Shown here in pieces: positions 35,296 through 47,709 of a stretch of DNA of 64,000 nucleotides (its first letter is position 1; every line of letters starts with the position of its first letter). The stretch is from the NCBI GenBank assembly GCA_015680905.1, contig CM027385.1:80311501-80375500 (forward strand), given 5' to 3'. The notes under the pieces are model-generated. The model did not search any database. It saw nothing but the letters and a program-made list of their open reading frames with translations, and was not told where the DNA came from. This DNA comes from Coptis chinensis. Its lineage: Eukaryota; Streptophyta; Magnoliopsida; Ranunculales; Ranunculaceae. The position numbers and the translations under genes are program-made.

Positions 35296-35390
35296 ATAAT
35301 GGAATGTCAAAATCGATTTTTTTTTTTTTTTTTTTTAAGCTTGGGAAAAGTGGGAAAACATTCTATGATCAGAAGCTCCTGTGGTAAGAT

Positions 35391-35786
35391 CAAGGCCCAA
35401 AATATCCTAGATATATATCGTTTTTTTGGTACACGATATAGATATATTCGATATATTTCAACTGAATATGGATTTTTTTTTCCTGATATATATCATAATT
35501 TCTGATATAGTGATATATATCGACCGATATATACGATATATCTGATATAAATTATTGATTTTGACCGATATTGTTGACTTTGACAAAATATTATTGACTT
35601 TGACCGATATATTAATGGTATTTCTAATATAATCGATGATATTTCCGATATATCGACATACAAAACAAAAATTTGACTGGTTAACAAAAAAATAGATATA
35701 TTTTTTATATTTTCGATATATCCGATATATATATCGGTTTTTGGGTACATCAAAATATTTCACCGAATTCGATATTTTGGGCCTTG
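35391..35786. mobile_element. CGATATA-rich MITE, copy 1
   Basis: Perfect 16-base inverted ends CAAGGCCCAAAATATC. The interior is almost entirely variants of CCGATATATCG, so it could fold on itself. Flanks are GGTAAGAT on the left and GGTAATTA on the right, a possible decayed target duplication. Open frames here are by-products of the repeat. Confidence 0.75.
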
Positions 35787-35847
35787 GGTAATTAAGCTAA
35801 GCTATTCAGTGTGTGTGTGTCTTTGTATGCGTTCATCTGGTCAGAAA

Positions 35848-36215
35848 CAAGGCCCAGGTATCCGAGATATCGTCGATATATCTCGTTTTTTGGGTATACC
35901 AAGATGGAAATATCCGATATATCTCAACCAAATATTGAATATGTTTTTTTCCCGATATATTCCCAATTTCCGATATAATGATATATATCAACTGATATAT
36001 ACGATATATTCGATATAAAATGTTGACTTTGACCAATAAATTGGTGATATTTATAATGTAATCGACGATATTTCCGATATAATCAACGATATATCCGATA
36101 TATTGACATATAGAACAAAATTTTGATTGGTCAACAAAAAAAAATATATCTCCGATATATCTCAGTTTTTTGGTACATCGATATATTCACTGAATTCGAT
36201 ATTTTGGTCCTTGCT
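35848..36215. mobile_element. CGATATA-rich MITE, copy 2, 10-bp target duplication
   Basis: Same family as 35391-35786, with ends CAAGGCCCAGGTATC and GATATTTTGGTCCTTG. It is flanked by TGGTCAGAAA on both sides (35838-35847 and 36216-36225). A duplication of about ten bases suggests a Mutator-type parent. Confidence 0.75.
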
Positions 36216-36241
36216 TGGTCAGAAACAAAATATCTATAGGA

Positions 36242-36335
36242 TTTTTTTCGTGAGAGGGCCAAGGTTAGACACTATGTAAAAAAAAAAAAAATTATTCGTG
36301 AGAGGGCCAAGGTTAGACACTATGTAAAAAAGATT
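36242..36335 (+). repeat. Tandem duplication, about 46 bp
   Basis: GTGAGAGGGCCAAGGTTAGA followed by CACTATGTAAAAAA occurs twice in a row, separated by an A-run. Confidence 0.75.
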
Positions 36336-36383
36336 TTTTTTTTTTAAATAACAACAAATAAAATAAAAAGGGTGATCTTGGAC

Positions 36384-36500
36384 GCATCCATAAAAACACT
36401 CCCATACCACATAACTAACTAAAGTTTTTGCTATACCCCAACAATTGCCTCAATCCAATAATATCTCTCAAAAATAACTTGGGGTATTTTCAATAGGGAC

Positions 36501-36547
<47 letters not shown>

Positions 36548-36754
36548 ACAACAACAATACACACCCTTTTTTTGGTAATTTTCTTCCCATATTCGTCAAA
36601 ATTTGATTTCGATTTTTTTTCTCTTCATCCTCATTAGGTTTGTATTCATTCCCATTGTTCTGGTATGGTTGATTCAAATTAAATGTGGGTGCTTGCATAT
36701 TTATTAGTGAGAGGAATATTGCTAAATAATAAGTTATTGGAGAATAAATCAATA

Positions 36755-36809
<55 letters not shown>

Positions 36810-36896
36810 AAGAATATTATGTTCTTGTTCTTTTCAATTACAAGTGAAAAACTTAGAGTATCTAGGGTTTAGTATTGGGTCTTTAATAGTCCCAAA

Positions 36897-36980
<84 letters not shown>

Positions 36981-37216
36981 GGAAGAAGAATATTATGTTC
37001 TTGTTCTTTTCAATTACAAGTGAAAAACTTAGAGTATCTAGGGTTTAGTATTGGGTCTTTAATAGTCCCAACGATGTGTATATTTTAATACATGAATTGT
37101 TTTATCTTAGATCGCCTAATAAAAAATAGGTAATTTAGGAACATAAATGTGTCTAAACACAATTTAATTAATTAATTTATTTTAAAATTGGGGTGGGGAG
37201 TGTTTTTATGGGTGTG
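36384..37216. mobile_element. Possible TIR element with (TA)n blocks
   Basis: CGCATCCATAAAAACACTCC at 36384 has an inverted partner GGAGTGTTTTTATGGGTGTG near 37197-37216. Between them are an A-run (36507-36545), (TA)n tracts at about 36757-36807 and 36899-36978, and an 85-base sequence present twice (36807-36891 and 36984-37070, containing GAATATTATGTTCTTGTTC). No target duplication could be fixed, so the mobile-element call is tentative. Confidence 0.45.
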
Positions 37217-40200
37217 TTGCTAATGTTAAAATTGTCAAACGAAATGAAATTTTGTAGAGACGATATTTAATTTATAGTCAATTAGATCATATCTATAAAA
37301 AAAAAAATAAGTTTTAATTCATTTTGTAGGTGATGTTATGGGTTATTTTAGATTTGGTATTTAGTTTAGTATTTATTTTAAAGTCATTTAAGAAGCTTAT
37401 ATATATATAATTTCAGTTTAGTTCAACATTTGCATAAAGAGTATGGAAGCATAATTAGTATGAAAACACCATGCAGTGGCATTTGAAACATAGACATCCA
37501 CCAACCCCACGACATTCGAATCTTATCAAAGTAGTAAACTTCTTTAAGAATATGATTACCAATAAAGTGAATGAAGTACATGAAAAATAAAGTGAATGAA
37601 GTACATGAAAACTACGGGTGGTAATGGTCTAATGGATTAGATATGAATATGTTTCATCATGATTTTTAATTTTGATTTATCTCTAGGGTCATGCATATTT
37701 GTTTTCAAGCTTATTAACTATATTCTATATATTTACGCAAAGGAATAGACTAGCTAGAAATTACAATTACACTCTAATGTGAAAAGATTACTCAAGGTCT
37801 CAAGTTTTCTTATGATATTTCATTTTTTATGGATTTGAGTAGAGGGATTAGAGATAATAGCACATAAAAGAAGTTGAAAATGTGAACAAAGTTTTAGATT
37901 ACAAGGTTTTATCATCTTAATAAATTCTTATGTTTCAGCAAATTACTATATCTCATTAATGTTGTGTACGGCTGTTGCTACAACTTTGTGTGCAGCCATG
38001 AAGCACAATTTGTAGTGCACTTGTCCTCTTATGCAGTAAAAAAATATTATGATCAAAATTTCCACATTTTAATTTACAGAGATATATCTTGCACCCTTTT
38101 CACATACGAAAAGAAAATATATTGAGGGGGATAAAGACGTAAAGTTTGTACATTTTTTGTTCACATCGTTATATGAATTATTTGTGTGTAAATGCAACAG
38201 AAGAATGAGAAGATCAATCATTTACCAAAAAAAAAAAAAATCATATTTTGTTTATTATAGACTTTGACCAAGTCTATATAATTGGGATATGTTTTTAACC
38301 CTTTTGACTTTTCATTCTTAGAAGGAATTTTTGGAAGAGATCGACATCGTCTAATTGAACTTGTGGTGTTGGTGGTCAAAGTTTGACGGTGCACATGATA
38401 ATACCTTGGTTGACCCATTTTCAATTTAGCTTTTAAAAAGACTACTTAACTAATCAGGTATATTGCCCATGAACAATAGTCTTATGGAATATCTGCACAA
38501 AATCACAGACAATAAAATATTGATCGAGTATGAGAACTGTTTAATTTCCGCTGATATGTAATACAGTCATGCTTAAGTCAGAAGAAGAATTTTAAATATT
38601 AATAACAATCCTTGTTAGGCGCTTCGCCATTTTTTTAATTTTTTTTCCTATTAACATTTCCAAATTCAGATATAATTAGGCACTTAATTTGCAAATATTA
38701 TGTATGAGAACTGTAGTGTGAGTTGGATATATATCTTGGAATATTTTGTTAAAATAGAATATATTTTCATCTCCACATTCAGATATAATGAAAAGTTGTA
38801 GTCAGTGAGTTCATAATGTGTAGTAGGAATTTCATATGCTTTTCTTCTTCTAAAGATACAAGAAGGGCCACAAGCTAGTGCTTCTGTACTTTCAATTTAA
38901 CACATCATCATAAGGTCTTTCTGATGGTACTAAAATAAATCTTTCTTTGGCTTGTTTTCAAAGGAAATTAAAATGAATATGTGACCACATGCAACATGAA
39001 TCACTTGAAAGTTGAACATAATTATTGGGCCCGTATGGTGGTAGTAAATATTTGATTGTTGCAACCATAAACTTTTCCAAAATAATTATTATGACTCATT
39101 TGCAAATAGAACTATGGTTTTCCTAGCATATGTAGCTTCATCCGCTAAGGCAGGTTTTTAAAGGGGCCCAAGACTCCCAAGAGTGTGAGACGGGAAATCA
39201 TTTTGAAAATGGGAAAGAAGATATGGTTTGTGTAGAAGTAGAATCTCACAAATGTTGTTGCTTAAGGGGTACGGCTTTTTAATTGAAGGAAGAATAGAAA
39301 ATGAGCATGAAATTGTTGACTTTATGGTGTCCTTTGTATAATAAAAGTATGTTATTTGGCTTTATTTGGGGTCTCAATCCATAAGTTGGAGAGCAGGTTT
39401 TTGTTAGGTCTATCTTCTTATTATAACTTATATTATAAGCGCAAGAGAGAATCTTTGCAAATGTATATCTCATAAATCTGAAAATGCTTTTGTTTGCATG
39501 AGAACCTAGTGTGATGGATCTGACCTTGGCCCCGAACTTGATTTGGATGTGTTCTTGTGAGTGGGACATATAATGTTAGCCACATATACCAAAAGTTTTG
39601 GAACAATAATGTATATATTGTCAGCACTCCGGAAAAAGCTTCTACTGATTCTATCTCAATTAGTTGGGTGTTGGTACTTGATAGGTAGGACGAGTTCTCT
39701 GATTCATGGCGAAAATGGCTAGCTGCACCAGGAGAAGTACAAGAAAAATGACAACTCTTTCATGTTTCATGCATGCTCCATTTGGTTAGGGGGGGTCGAT
39801 ATAGCACAGTATATAATGTAGTATGTACTAAATAACTTATATCGAGACAACTCTTCAGCTGCTTTTAGATGCTTGTACATATCGCACCCCTAACATGCAG
39901 AATGCCTGCTAGTTCTAATGGGACATGCGTATAGTATTCAATAGTTAATTGTCAGTGCCCAATTTTGTTTATTTTTGGTAACTAATGCCCAATTTTGTTA
40001 TTCCTAATTATTGATTAACGTATCAGTTAATCTACCTATTAATTGATAAGGTGTAGTCAAGAAAATCATAGCAAATTACTTAATTATCTACTGTTTGTGA
40101 GTTCTCATAATATCATAACTTTACGTTCTGTGTATTTTGTTTAGAACTATTGTGAGTTAGTGACTAGTGAATAGTGATCGAAGCTTACTCCTTTAGCTAG

Positions 40201-41596
40201 TGTCATCTCAGGCATCTTGACGTCTCAACCATCTCCTTCTAGATAACTGTTATATTCACTTTTGATTAATAATACAAGGTTAAAGTGAATTCTTAGTCAA
40301 AGCAAGCTTTCCACAGGAAACTTTTTAAGTCTAATAAATCAACTTGCAAATTATGAGTCTCAACCTAATCCCACTTCCAATGCGAAACTGGCTCCTGGTG
40401 AGAAGTAGCTAGTATTTTAGACTTCTATCAATGATAATGTAACTAAATCCATCTTGTTGATTTATTTGTTTGTTATATTTCTTCTCAGTCATTTCACCAA
40501 TAGGATATGTCGTAATTTACAGAAAATTAAAGTTGAGATCGAAAAAACTCAATACCAATTGCGTTTAGAAGTTAGAATTGAGTCGTTCTCAATACATATT
40601 CATTGAAATCCAATAGCCATCACCTTGTTGTGTCCATTACTTTCTACAAATGTAAATGGAGTTTTGGCATTCTCTAGTTTGATGCCTAAAAAACAATAAA
40701 AAAGAACAAAAACAAAGAATTGAGGGGAGGAAGGATCATCGATCTGAAATATTTCATTAAATAATTTCATGTTTTGTTTTGTTTTAGATACATTGACTTG
40801 TGAATAGCGGCCCACTGTTGACCCACCTAACCTAGTTTGATTAGATCTAGCTACATTTCCGATCATCTTCAAAATTCAAATAATAATCTTTTATAGTTTT
40901 AACAACTAACATTAAGGAGCAAAGATGCAAAGCTTAAAACCTCCAAAGAAGCAGATTATTGTGTTAGGTGTTGAGGTGATCAAGGGATTGACTTTCCTAT
41001 CATGGGCAGTGAGTCTAGACGTACTCTAGAGAATATGTTATATGTGTCTTACAAGGTGTGGACCAGAATGTTTAATTCTTATTAATTGTATGGCACAAGA
41101 CCATTTGATCTCATCTTCATTTCTAAAATTGCACAAGTTGACCCCTAATGTCATACTCAGTCAAGCTCAGTTTAGCTCATTAACTTTGCAAAATTTCAAA
41201 GGAGAAAGAGAGATAACATTACTTTAAGGACTATAGTTATTTGAATATTCCTCCACCAAATTCCAGTCGAATGAAAATCATAGTTTATATATTTCAGTTA
41301 GTTGGTGTTCGTAACTTTGTGTAAGAGAATGGACTTGACTTTGTTGAAATGTATTAATTTTCATCCTTCTCTTTTCCTCCTTTGGAGAAGCAAGTAGTGC
41401 ACTTGTACTAAGATTTACAGGCAGCCAATTGGACCTAAGAGCGGACCTTGATTGACAAACACATAGGGACAAGAAACCCTTTTACATATTGGGCTTCACC
41501 AGGCCTCTATACAAATTCTAGACTTGGAGAGAAAGAAACCCAATTAGAATTTGCTAAGAGCAGACTTCGATTAATTAACAAACACTTGCACACTAA
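37217..41596. other. 4.4-kb intergenic region, no gene seen
   Basis: AT-rich throughout. Short open frames (for example 38218-38424 minus and 39279-39627 minus) have no recognisable domain or splice context. At 41455-41596 there is a diverged copy of the sequence upstream of the F-box genes (ACATATTGGGCTTxAC, also at 42035 and 47405), so the local duplications began before this point. Confidence 0.5.
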
Positions 41597-42024
41597 GGGT
41601 GTGTTTGTTATGATGGAAAGGAAATAATACTAAAAGGAAAAAAAAAAGAGTGGTCCCACTTTTCCATAGTTTTTAAAGCGTTTGTTTACCCAATGGAAAG
41701 GAAATGGGCTTTTCCATATGGAAACAAATGGAAAAGGTTTTGTGTCTTTAATTAACCCCTCGAATTTTTTGGAAAGGAAAGGAAAGGAAATAGATAAATA
41801 GAACTTACTACTAATACACTCCACTCAACAATACAATTATTCCTTTCCATAGCTTTTTGCAAACAAACATGATTATTCCTTTCCCTAACTTTCCTTTCCC
41901 AGGTTTTACCAAACACATACCATTTAAAATTATTTCATTTCCATTCCATTCTATTCCATTCCATAGTGGACCACCCATTTTATTTCCTTTCCTTTCCATG
42001 AGTTAAAATTTAACAAACACACAC
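41597..42024. mobile_element. Tourist-like MITE (PIF/Harbinger)
   Basis: Ends GGGTGTGTTTGTTA and, inverted, GTGTGTGTTTGTTA (12 of 14 identical), flanked by TAA on both sides. The interior consists of GGAAAGGAAA-type motifs and their complements. The F-box unit B lacks it at the corresponding place (near 47385), which gives the empty site. Confidence 0.75.
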
Positions 42025-42419
42025 TAAAACCCCTTTTACATATTCGGCTTGATAGGCATTTATACAATTTTTGGACTTGGAAACAAGAAACCTTTCTAGA
42101 ATTTGGTTTGGGCTTCGTTTCCAAGATTTCTCTCATTGCCAAATCCCACTTCCCTCTCTCACTTACGCAGTTACCCTCATAGAAAAGAGTAATATCTCAT
42201 TCTTATAGATAGTTCTTCACATAAAAGAAGAAAGTGGCGCATTGTTTTAGTTAATCGCCAGAGATCAGAAATTACTTCAACATTACATTCTTTCTAAAGA
42301 AAGATTGTTTTTCTTCAGTGTTTGCTTTTAGTTTCATTCGTTTTCAAAAGAGTCAGAACTCTTTTCTTGATCTTTTGTAGATTCTCCATCTCTTCTTTCG
42401 TTTCTTGAATTTTTTCTCC

Positions 42420-45400
42420 ATGGATAGAAACAGCAAGGTGCCAAGACTGATGCCTCAGGACACACAGAATGAGTGCCAGATTATTCATGATGGCCCGGGC
42501 ATCCTCAATCTTCATGAATCCTTATTTCATTACATTATTTCTTTCCTTTCTTTGAAAGAAATGACGCGAATGAGCTCTTCTTTGAAGACATGGAGAAACT
42601 TATGCCGCACTACCCCTTACTTGAAACTCAACATAGATGAGCAAGCTGTTGGATTCTTAGATGAGAAACTTATGGGCTTTGTCAACAGGTTGTTTAGTCT
42701 TCGTATAGAAACCTTAAAAAACTTTGTATTAACGTCCAAATCGTATAGAAACCTTAAAAAACTTTGTATTAACGTCCAAATCATCGCATTGTTTCAGCAT
42801 ATCAACTTGAGACTTGGATTCTTAGCGCGATGAAGTTAGAGGTTCAAGAACTTGAGCTGAATATTGGTCTTCAAAACCCCGTGTTGCCCCTCGGCCTCTT
42901 CACCCTTCCATCCCTAAGGATATTAAAGTTGAATATGAATTTCCAATCATCACTCAAACTTCCTTATTGCATGAACCTCGCCATACTTGAAAGCTTGTAT
43001 TTGATATCAATTCTGCTTTCTAATGATCCTTTAAGTGCATGGATTCTAAGTCGATGTCTTTCCCTCAAAACCTTAACTCTGTACTGTTGTTCTCGTATAA
43101 TCAGGCACAGAGCCAAGATTCTAAACCAGGGAGTGCGAGATTATGTTGACACCCCACCCAAAAAAAATAGAAGTATGCAATTTTTTTATTTTTTTTTTGT
43201 CAGAAAGTCTAAATAATAAATATCAACAAAATTATGTATTTATTTCAATTTACAAAACTAGAGCGCGTTGACTACTAAGAATTTAATATTGACTGACAAA
43301 GTTAACTACTTAAATATTTAAGCCATTAATTGAAACTACTATGTCTATATATATCTACATAATCTAGTTCACAAGTCTATAAATTGTTAACTTCCTATAA
43401 TACTAAGTCTATATAACCCTACTATCATGTAAAGAAAACTATAAAAGATTAATATTGAAAGTAAAAAATTGTTTTGTTTTGTTTTGTTATATAATTTGTT
43501 TTTTATATTTTTTAGTGAAAATTTTATTGATAATGATAATGAGTTTTACAAATAATTAGGACAAACACTATATCTATATATATCTACATAATCTAGTCTA
43601 CAACAATTCAACAAATTGTTAACTTCCTATAATAATATAAGTCTATATAACCCTACTATCATGTGGAGAAAACTATAAAAGATTAACATTAAAAGTAAAA
43701 AATTACCTTGTTTTGTTTTGTTATTTGTTATTTGTTTTTTTTAGTGGAAATTTTATTGATAATGATAATGAGTTTTACAAATAATTATGACAAACATGCA
43801 ATAAGCTCCGCCGCAAGTCCTTTATGAATTTGTTTTTTGTTTGGGTTGAGGTCTGACGCTTGTTTAAGAATTGAGAGTGAAATAAATGAGGATGAGCATT
43901 TGGGTTTGTTACGGGTGATTAGAATTATACAAACTGACCGGTTGGGCTTTGGGCCTTTGGCTATTTGCTTTAGTCTCATTAACTCATCAAACATTCAAAG
44001 ACACATTTGTCCCTCTTTAATAGTTTTAGACTCAAAATAAATGATAAACTATAATTTTGTAAAGGCAAAAAGATAAGTAAAAAAAAAATTGGTTTATTAT
44101 AAAGTTTTTTATTAGTTTTTTTTTTGCCGTACTATTTATTATTATTATTATATTCTCACAGTTGTGAAAATTTTGGGGGTACGGTAGTGGAAGTTTACTA
44201 AAAAATTTGGGGGGGGTGGGGGGGGGGGTGGGGTGCAAGTTCTTATAATTTGAAAAATTTTCTAAGCAATTAGTTATACACTTATGTGGTAGTAGAGCTT
44301 TTCTAATCTCAGGAGGTGCGACTGCCACAACACGCACCCCCCTATATCCATCTATGGGTATAATACACTCAATGTCACAAGTTCGTCGCTGGAAACATTA
44401 AAGATTATGAGAATGAATGGGGTTATCAATTGTAGTCTCTCATAATTTCTTGTCACAAACTTAAGACCCTATACCTCAGCAACTTTGCCTCTTCTCCTAC
44501 ATGTATTCTTGAATCATTTAATCTTTCTGCCCCTAATCTCCAATCCTTTGCATGGGGTGGTTGCCTTATACGTCAATATTTCTGTGAGCCCTGCTTTCAT
44601 GTCTTTACAGGATGCAATGATTGCACTTAAATTTCTTCTGAACAATGCCAATGATAAGGATATTCCACATGTTTTTGTGGCTGCGCTTCTTTCTTGTGTA
44701 CATCACGCCAGAGTTTTAAGCTTATGCAGTGTATCTTTGCTGGTATTTTACATAGTTTTATTTCAGTTGTACATATTCATGCTGTTAACTATACTCTTCT
44801 ATGTCTATGAATGTCATGACCGCATTACTTAGCACACCTAATATGGTTGATTTTTTGGGCTGTGCAGTTTCTAGTGGGAATGCTAAGAACAAATATTTCC
44901 TTTTCATTGTGTAATCTAGAGGACGTGAACTTGTATATTAGTTCTTTGTACGGCGTTGAGGCCTACACAATCATGTATTTGCTTTTGCGCAATCCTCATA
45001 TGAAGAGGCTTGTCATTAAGCAAGGGGTACACGTTAATCGTGATGTAGGTATTCCATTAATCCATTTTGTGAAAACTCGCTTGCATGCTCTTAATTCATA
45101 TTGAGCTAATATTATTTTTCCCTTACATTTTTCAGGAGAGGCGTCCTTATGATGAATTTTTAGTCAAAGAAATGGAGGAGATGAGAAAAAAAGAGTTTGT
45201 TCATCATCTGAAGACATTGGAGATGAGATTGATGGGTACTGAGGAGGATAACCTGAAACTCCTGAAGTTTTTCTTCAAGAATGCAAAAGCATTAAAAGAA
45301 ATAGTTATTCAATTCTCACCTTCACTCTCTGGAATGGTGAAAAGGATTGGCCAGAAGCTACGAAGTCTCCAGTGGCCATCATCAGCTTTTGTAGTATTGG

Positions 45401-45498
45401 TCGTACCATGCAAAATAAATGTAATAGTTTCTGTTAATTTTACTTGCTTTGCTTGCCAAGAACTATGTGAACGCATAACATATGTGTTGGTTGTTTGA
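42420..45498 (+). pseudogene. F-box/FBD gene copy A, disrupted
   Basis: Paralogue of the intact gene at 47710. It starts MDRNSKVPRLMPQDTQNE and has the F-box region (LHESLFHYIISFLSLKEMTR, SLKTWRNLC). A 40-base exact tandem duplication at 42701-42740/42741-42780, plus one further extra base, shifts the frame and gives a stop near 42833. The downstream LRR-like part (MKLEVQELELNIGLQN, TLPSLRILKLNMNF) is then cut by a 1.26-kb insertion at 43102-44357. Later exons equivalent to 44872-45045 and 45136-45498 remain open (FBD part ERRPYDEFLVKEMEEMRKKE), but the end is altered relative to copy B. It is very unlikely to give a full F-box protein. Confidence 0.85.
43102..44357. mobile_element. Insertion in F-box copy A
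   Basis: 1256 bases between two copies of GTATAAT (43095-43101, 44358-44364). Copy B has GGGTACAAA and no insertion at this place. Inside is a tandem duplication of about 229 bases (from about 43338 and 43567) in which each copy contains the LINE 3'-tail motif ATAATGAGTTTTACAAATAA, the same tail as at 10075-10120. It starts CAGGCACAGAG. The left and right ends are too diverged to prove inverted repeats; a hAT-like origin is possible. Confidence 0.6.
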
Positions 45499-45970
45499 AT
45501 AGGTGAAAGAGCAAATGATTTTTTGTGAAACATGTTTTAATTTATCAGTAATAATAGAAAAGTGCATTGCCAATGTCCCATATTTTTTAAGAGATATGCT
45601 TGGTTGCGACATTCTTCCTCGACTTTCAGAATCGAACTTAGATTGTCCCTTTTGTGTATAAGTAGTACAACAACCAATAAGCTGAGGGTTCTAGTGCTTG
45701 TGATCTTTATTCTACTTGTTGCACATTGGCTTAAGCTTGCTAGTGTATTCTTATATGTTAAGTTTTTTTAAGCCTCAGTAACTTGAAACACAAACAGCCA
45801 TTCCTCGAAAATACTTGGATTTGTTGGTATGTGGTATATAATGGTTTTCATCGCTAGTCGTTTTCTCAATTCTCACCATAGTTCTTCAGGTCACAGTGTT
45901 GTCGCACAATTTTTATTTTGTCCCTCCCTTATTCTTTAGCAGGGGTTTTTGTCCCTCCTTTATTCTTTAG
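45499..45970. other. Downstream region of F-box copy A
   Basis: Collinear with the sequence after copy B (about 49400-49860). No further gene. It ends with a partly duplicated CCCTCCxTTATTCTTTAG motif at the hAT insertion site. Confidence 0.5.
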
Positions 45971-46643
45971 CAGGGGTGGCTCAAAGTAATGGGGGGCCCT
46001 AAGCAAAGTTTAAATATGGGGCTTTTATATACCAATAAAATTGTTACATCTTATGAATTTATTTACGTTATTTCATATGAATGCAAACCTCAATTTATTT
46101 AACAAAGAATTTAGAATATAACAATTATTGTAAAAATTGATCATGATTTTTTTTTTTGAATAGTCATCTCATAAATTTGAAACTTCAATAGATTTATTTA
46201 ACAAAAAAAATACACTAGAGATAAAAAGATTTCTATACAAAATAAAACAATATATATAGAAAAAATAGGGGATTATAGGGAAAAACCAAAGAAGAATAGA
46301 GGCAAGATTAAAGTGTTGGCTTCAATGTCTCATATTTGATTATTTGTTATAGAGTGATGAAGAACTTTAATAAATTATAGAGGCGTGTATGTTTTTTTTT
46401 TGTTGGAGAAGGCGAAAACGTGACGGAAACGAAAAGGTTTAACGTGATTTTCAAGTTTCCAAATTTTCAAGGTAAACACATCTATCTAATGGATTAAAAT
46501 ATATGTAAAACAATAATGGTTTTTTTTTTTTTTTTTTTTGCTAATAAAACAATAGTAGGTTGTGGGCTAAAATATATTGGGGGCCCTTAGGCTGTGGGGC
46601 CTTAAGCAGCTGCTTCTTATGCTATGGGGTAGAGCCGACCCTG
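45971..46643. mobile_element. Non-autonomous hAT element
   Basis: Starts CAGGGGTGGCTC and ends with the inverse of CAGGGTCGGCTC. It is flanked by TTCTTTAG (45963-45970) and TTCTTCAA (46644-46651), both one base away from TTCTTCAG in the uninserted unit B. Eight-base duplication and CAGGG ends are hAT hallmarks. Near the ends the interior carries GGGGGCCCTAAGC/GGGGCCTTAAGC motifs. No transposase. Confidence 0.75.
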
Positions 46644-46651
46644 TTCTTCAA

Positions 46652-47709
46652 GCACCTTTAGTCCCAGGAGAATGAATTTTGGAATCTTATAAATTATAGT
46701 TCTAAATTATACAAAGCAGTAAAAAGATTTGAAATGTTCAAAAAGTGTCGATTGTAATCATAATATCTAATCTATGTTAAATAGAGTTAATTTATTGATC
46801 CGATGGATCAGGACACCCTTAATTTGTTTACCCCTCTTTGGTTCCACCCTGTTTTTTAGTAGCTGATACTATTTTTGACTACGGCATCGAACGCTGGTCT
46901 AGTGATTTAGGTCATCGTAAGTGATATATAAGTACATAATCGAACAAGTGTGTACGTTATGTATAGCAGTTTATGATATTCTAGTTAAGATTAAGAATCA
47001 CCGATTCATATAATTAAAGTGCACTTGCAACTATAAAACAGTTGTGGACTCCCCTCATTTGACTCTGTATATATGCTAGGGCAGCATAACTAAATATGGT
47101 GTGTGCAGAGGTTGTCAATCATCTTATAAGAGTTACCCAATGATCCTAAGCTAGATCAAAATTTTAAAATCTTAACCTATTTTAGGAGAATACTTTGCAC
47201 ATAGGTGAAAGCAGAACAGCACCACCCAAGGCATTAGGTTGTTTCAATTGGACCTTCAGAGCTACTGCTCCACCCATAGAGTACGTGCGCAAACAAAAAG
47301 CTTGGGAGGCTTTGTTACTTCTTTAAAACTTGTTTATCAGATTATTAATATTTCCATGCTAAAAGACCTTTTGATTAACAAACACTTAAGCACAAAAACC
47401 CTATTACATATTGGGCTTGACAGGCCTTCATACAGTTTTTATAATATTGGAAACAAGAAACCTTTTTAGAATTGGATACACAGACCTACTAATGATAACC
47501 ATTGATTTCTCATTCCCACTTCCACTCTACCTCTCTTTTACGCTTATAGGAAAGAATATTTTCTCATCGGTAAAAGTTTAATATTTTTTTGGTTATTACT
47601 CACTCGTTCATAGATCAAAAAATTTCTTTCACATTCTTTCACTCGTCGGTTTCATTAGTTTTTATAAGACCGAGTTAGAAACCATTCTTATCTCTTGAAT
47701 ATTTGCGCC
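46652..47709. other. Spacer between F-box units, end of unit A
   Basis: 46800-47370 is collinear with 49906-50430 (same motifs GGAGAATACTTTGCACATAG, GCAGAACAGCACCA). From about 47377 the sequence matches the upstream region of copy A, so one tandem unit ends and the next begins near 47377. The promoter and leader of the copy B gene presumably lie in 47377-47709. No other gene. Confidence 0.6.

Noticed and set aside
35458-36036. Overlapping open frames on both strands with YIG/YRI repeats
   Set aside because: Translation of the CGATATA repeat of the two MITEs in several frames; no protein signal.
37217-41596. A gene in the 4.4-kb gap
   Set aside because: Both strands were read. Only short frames without domain, codon bias or splice signals were seen.
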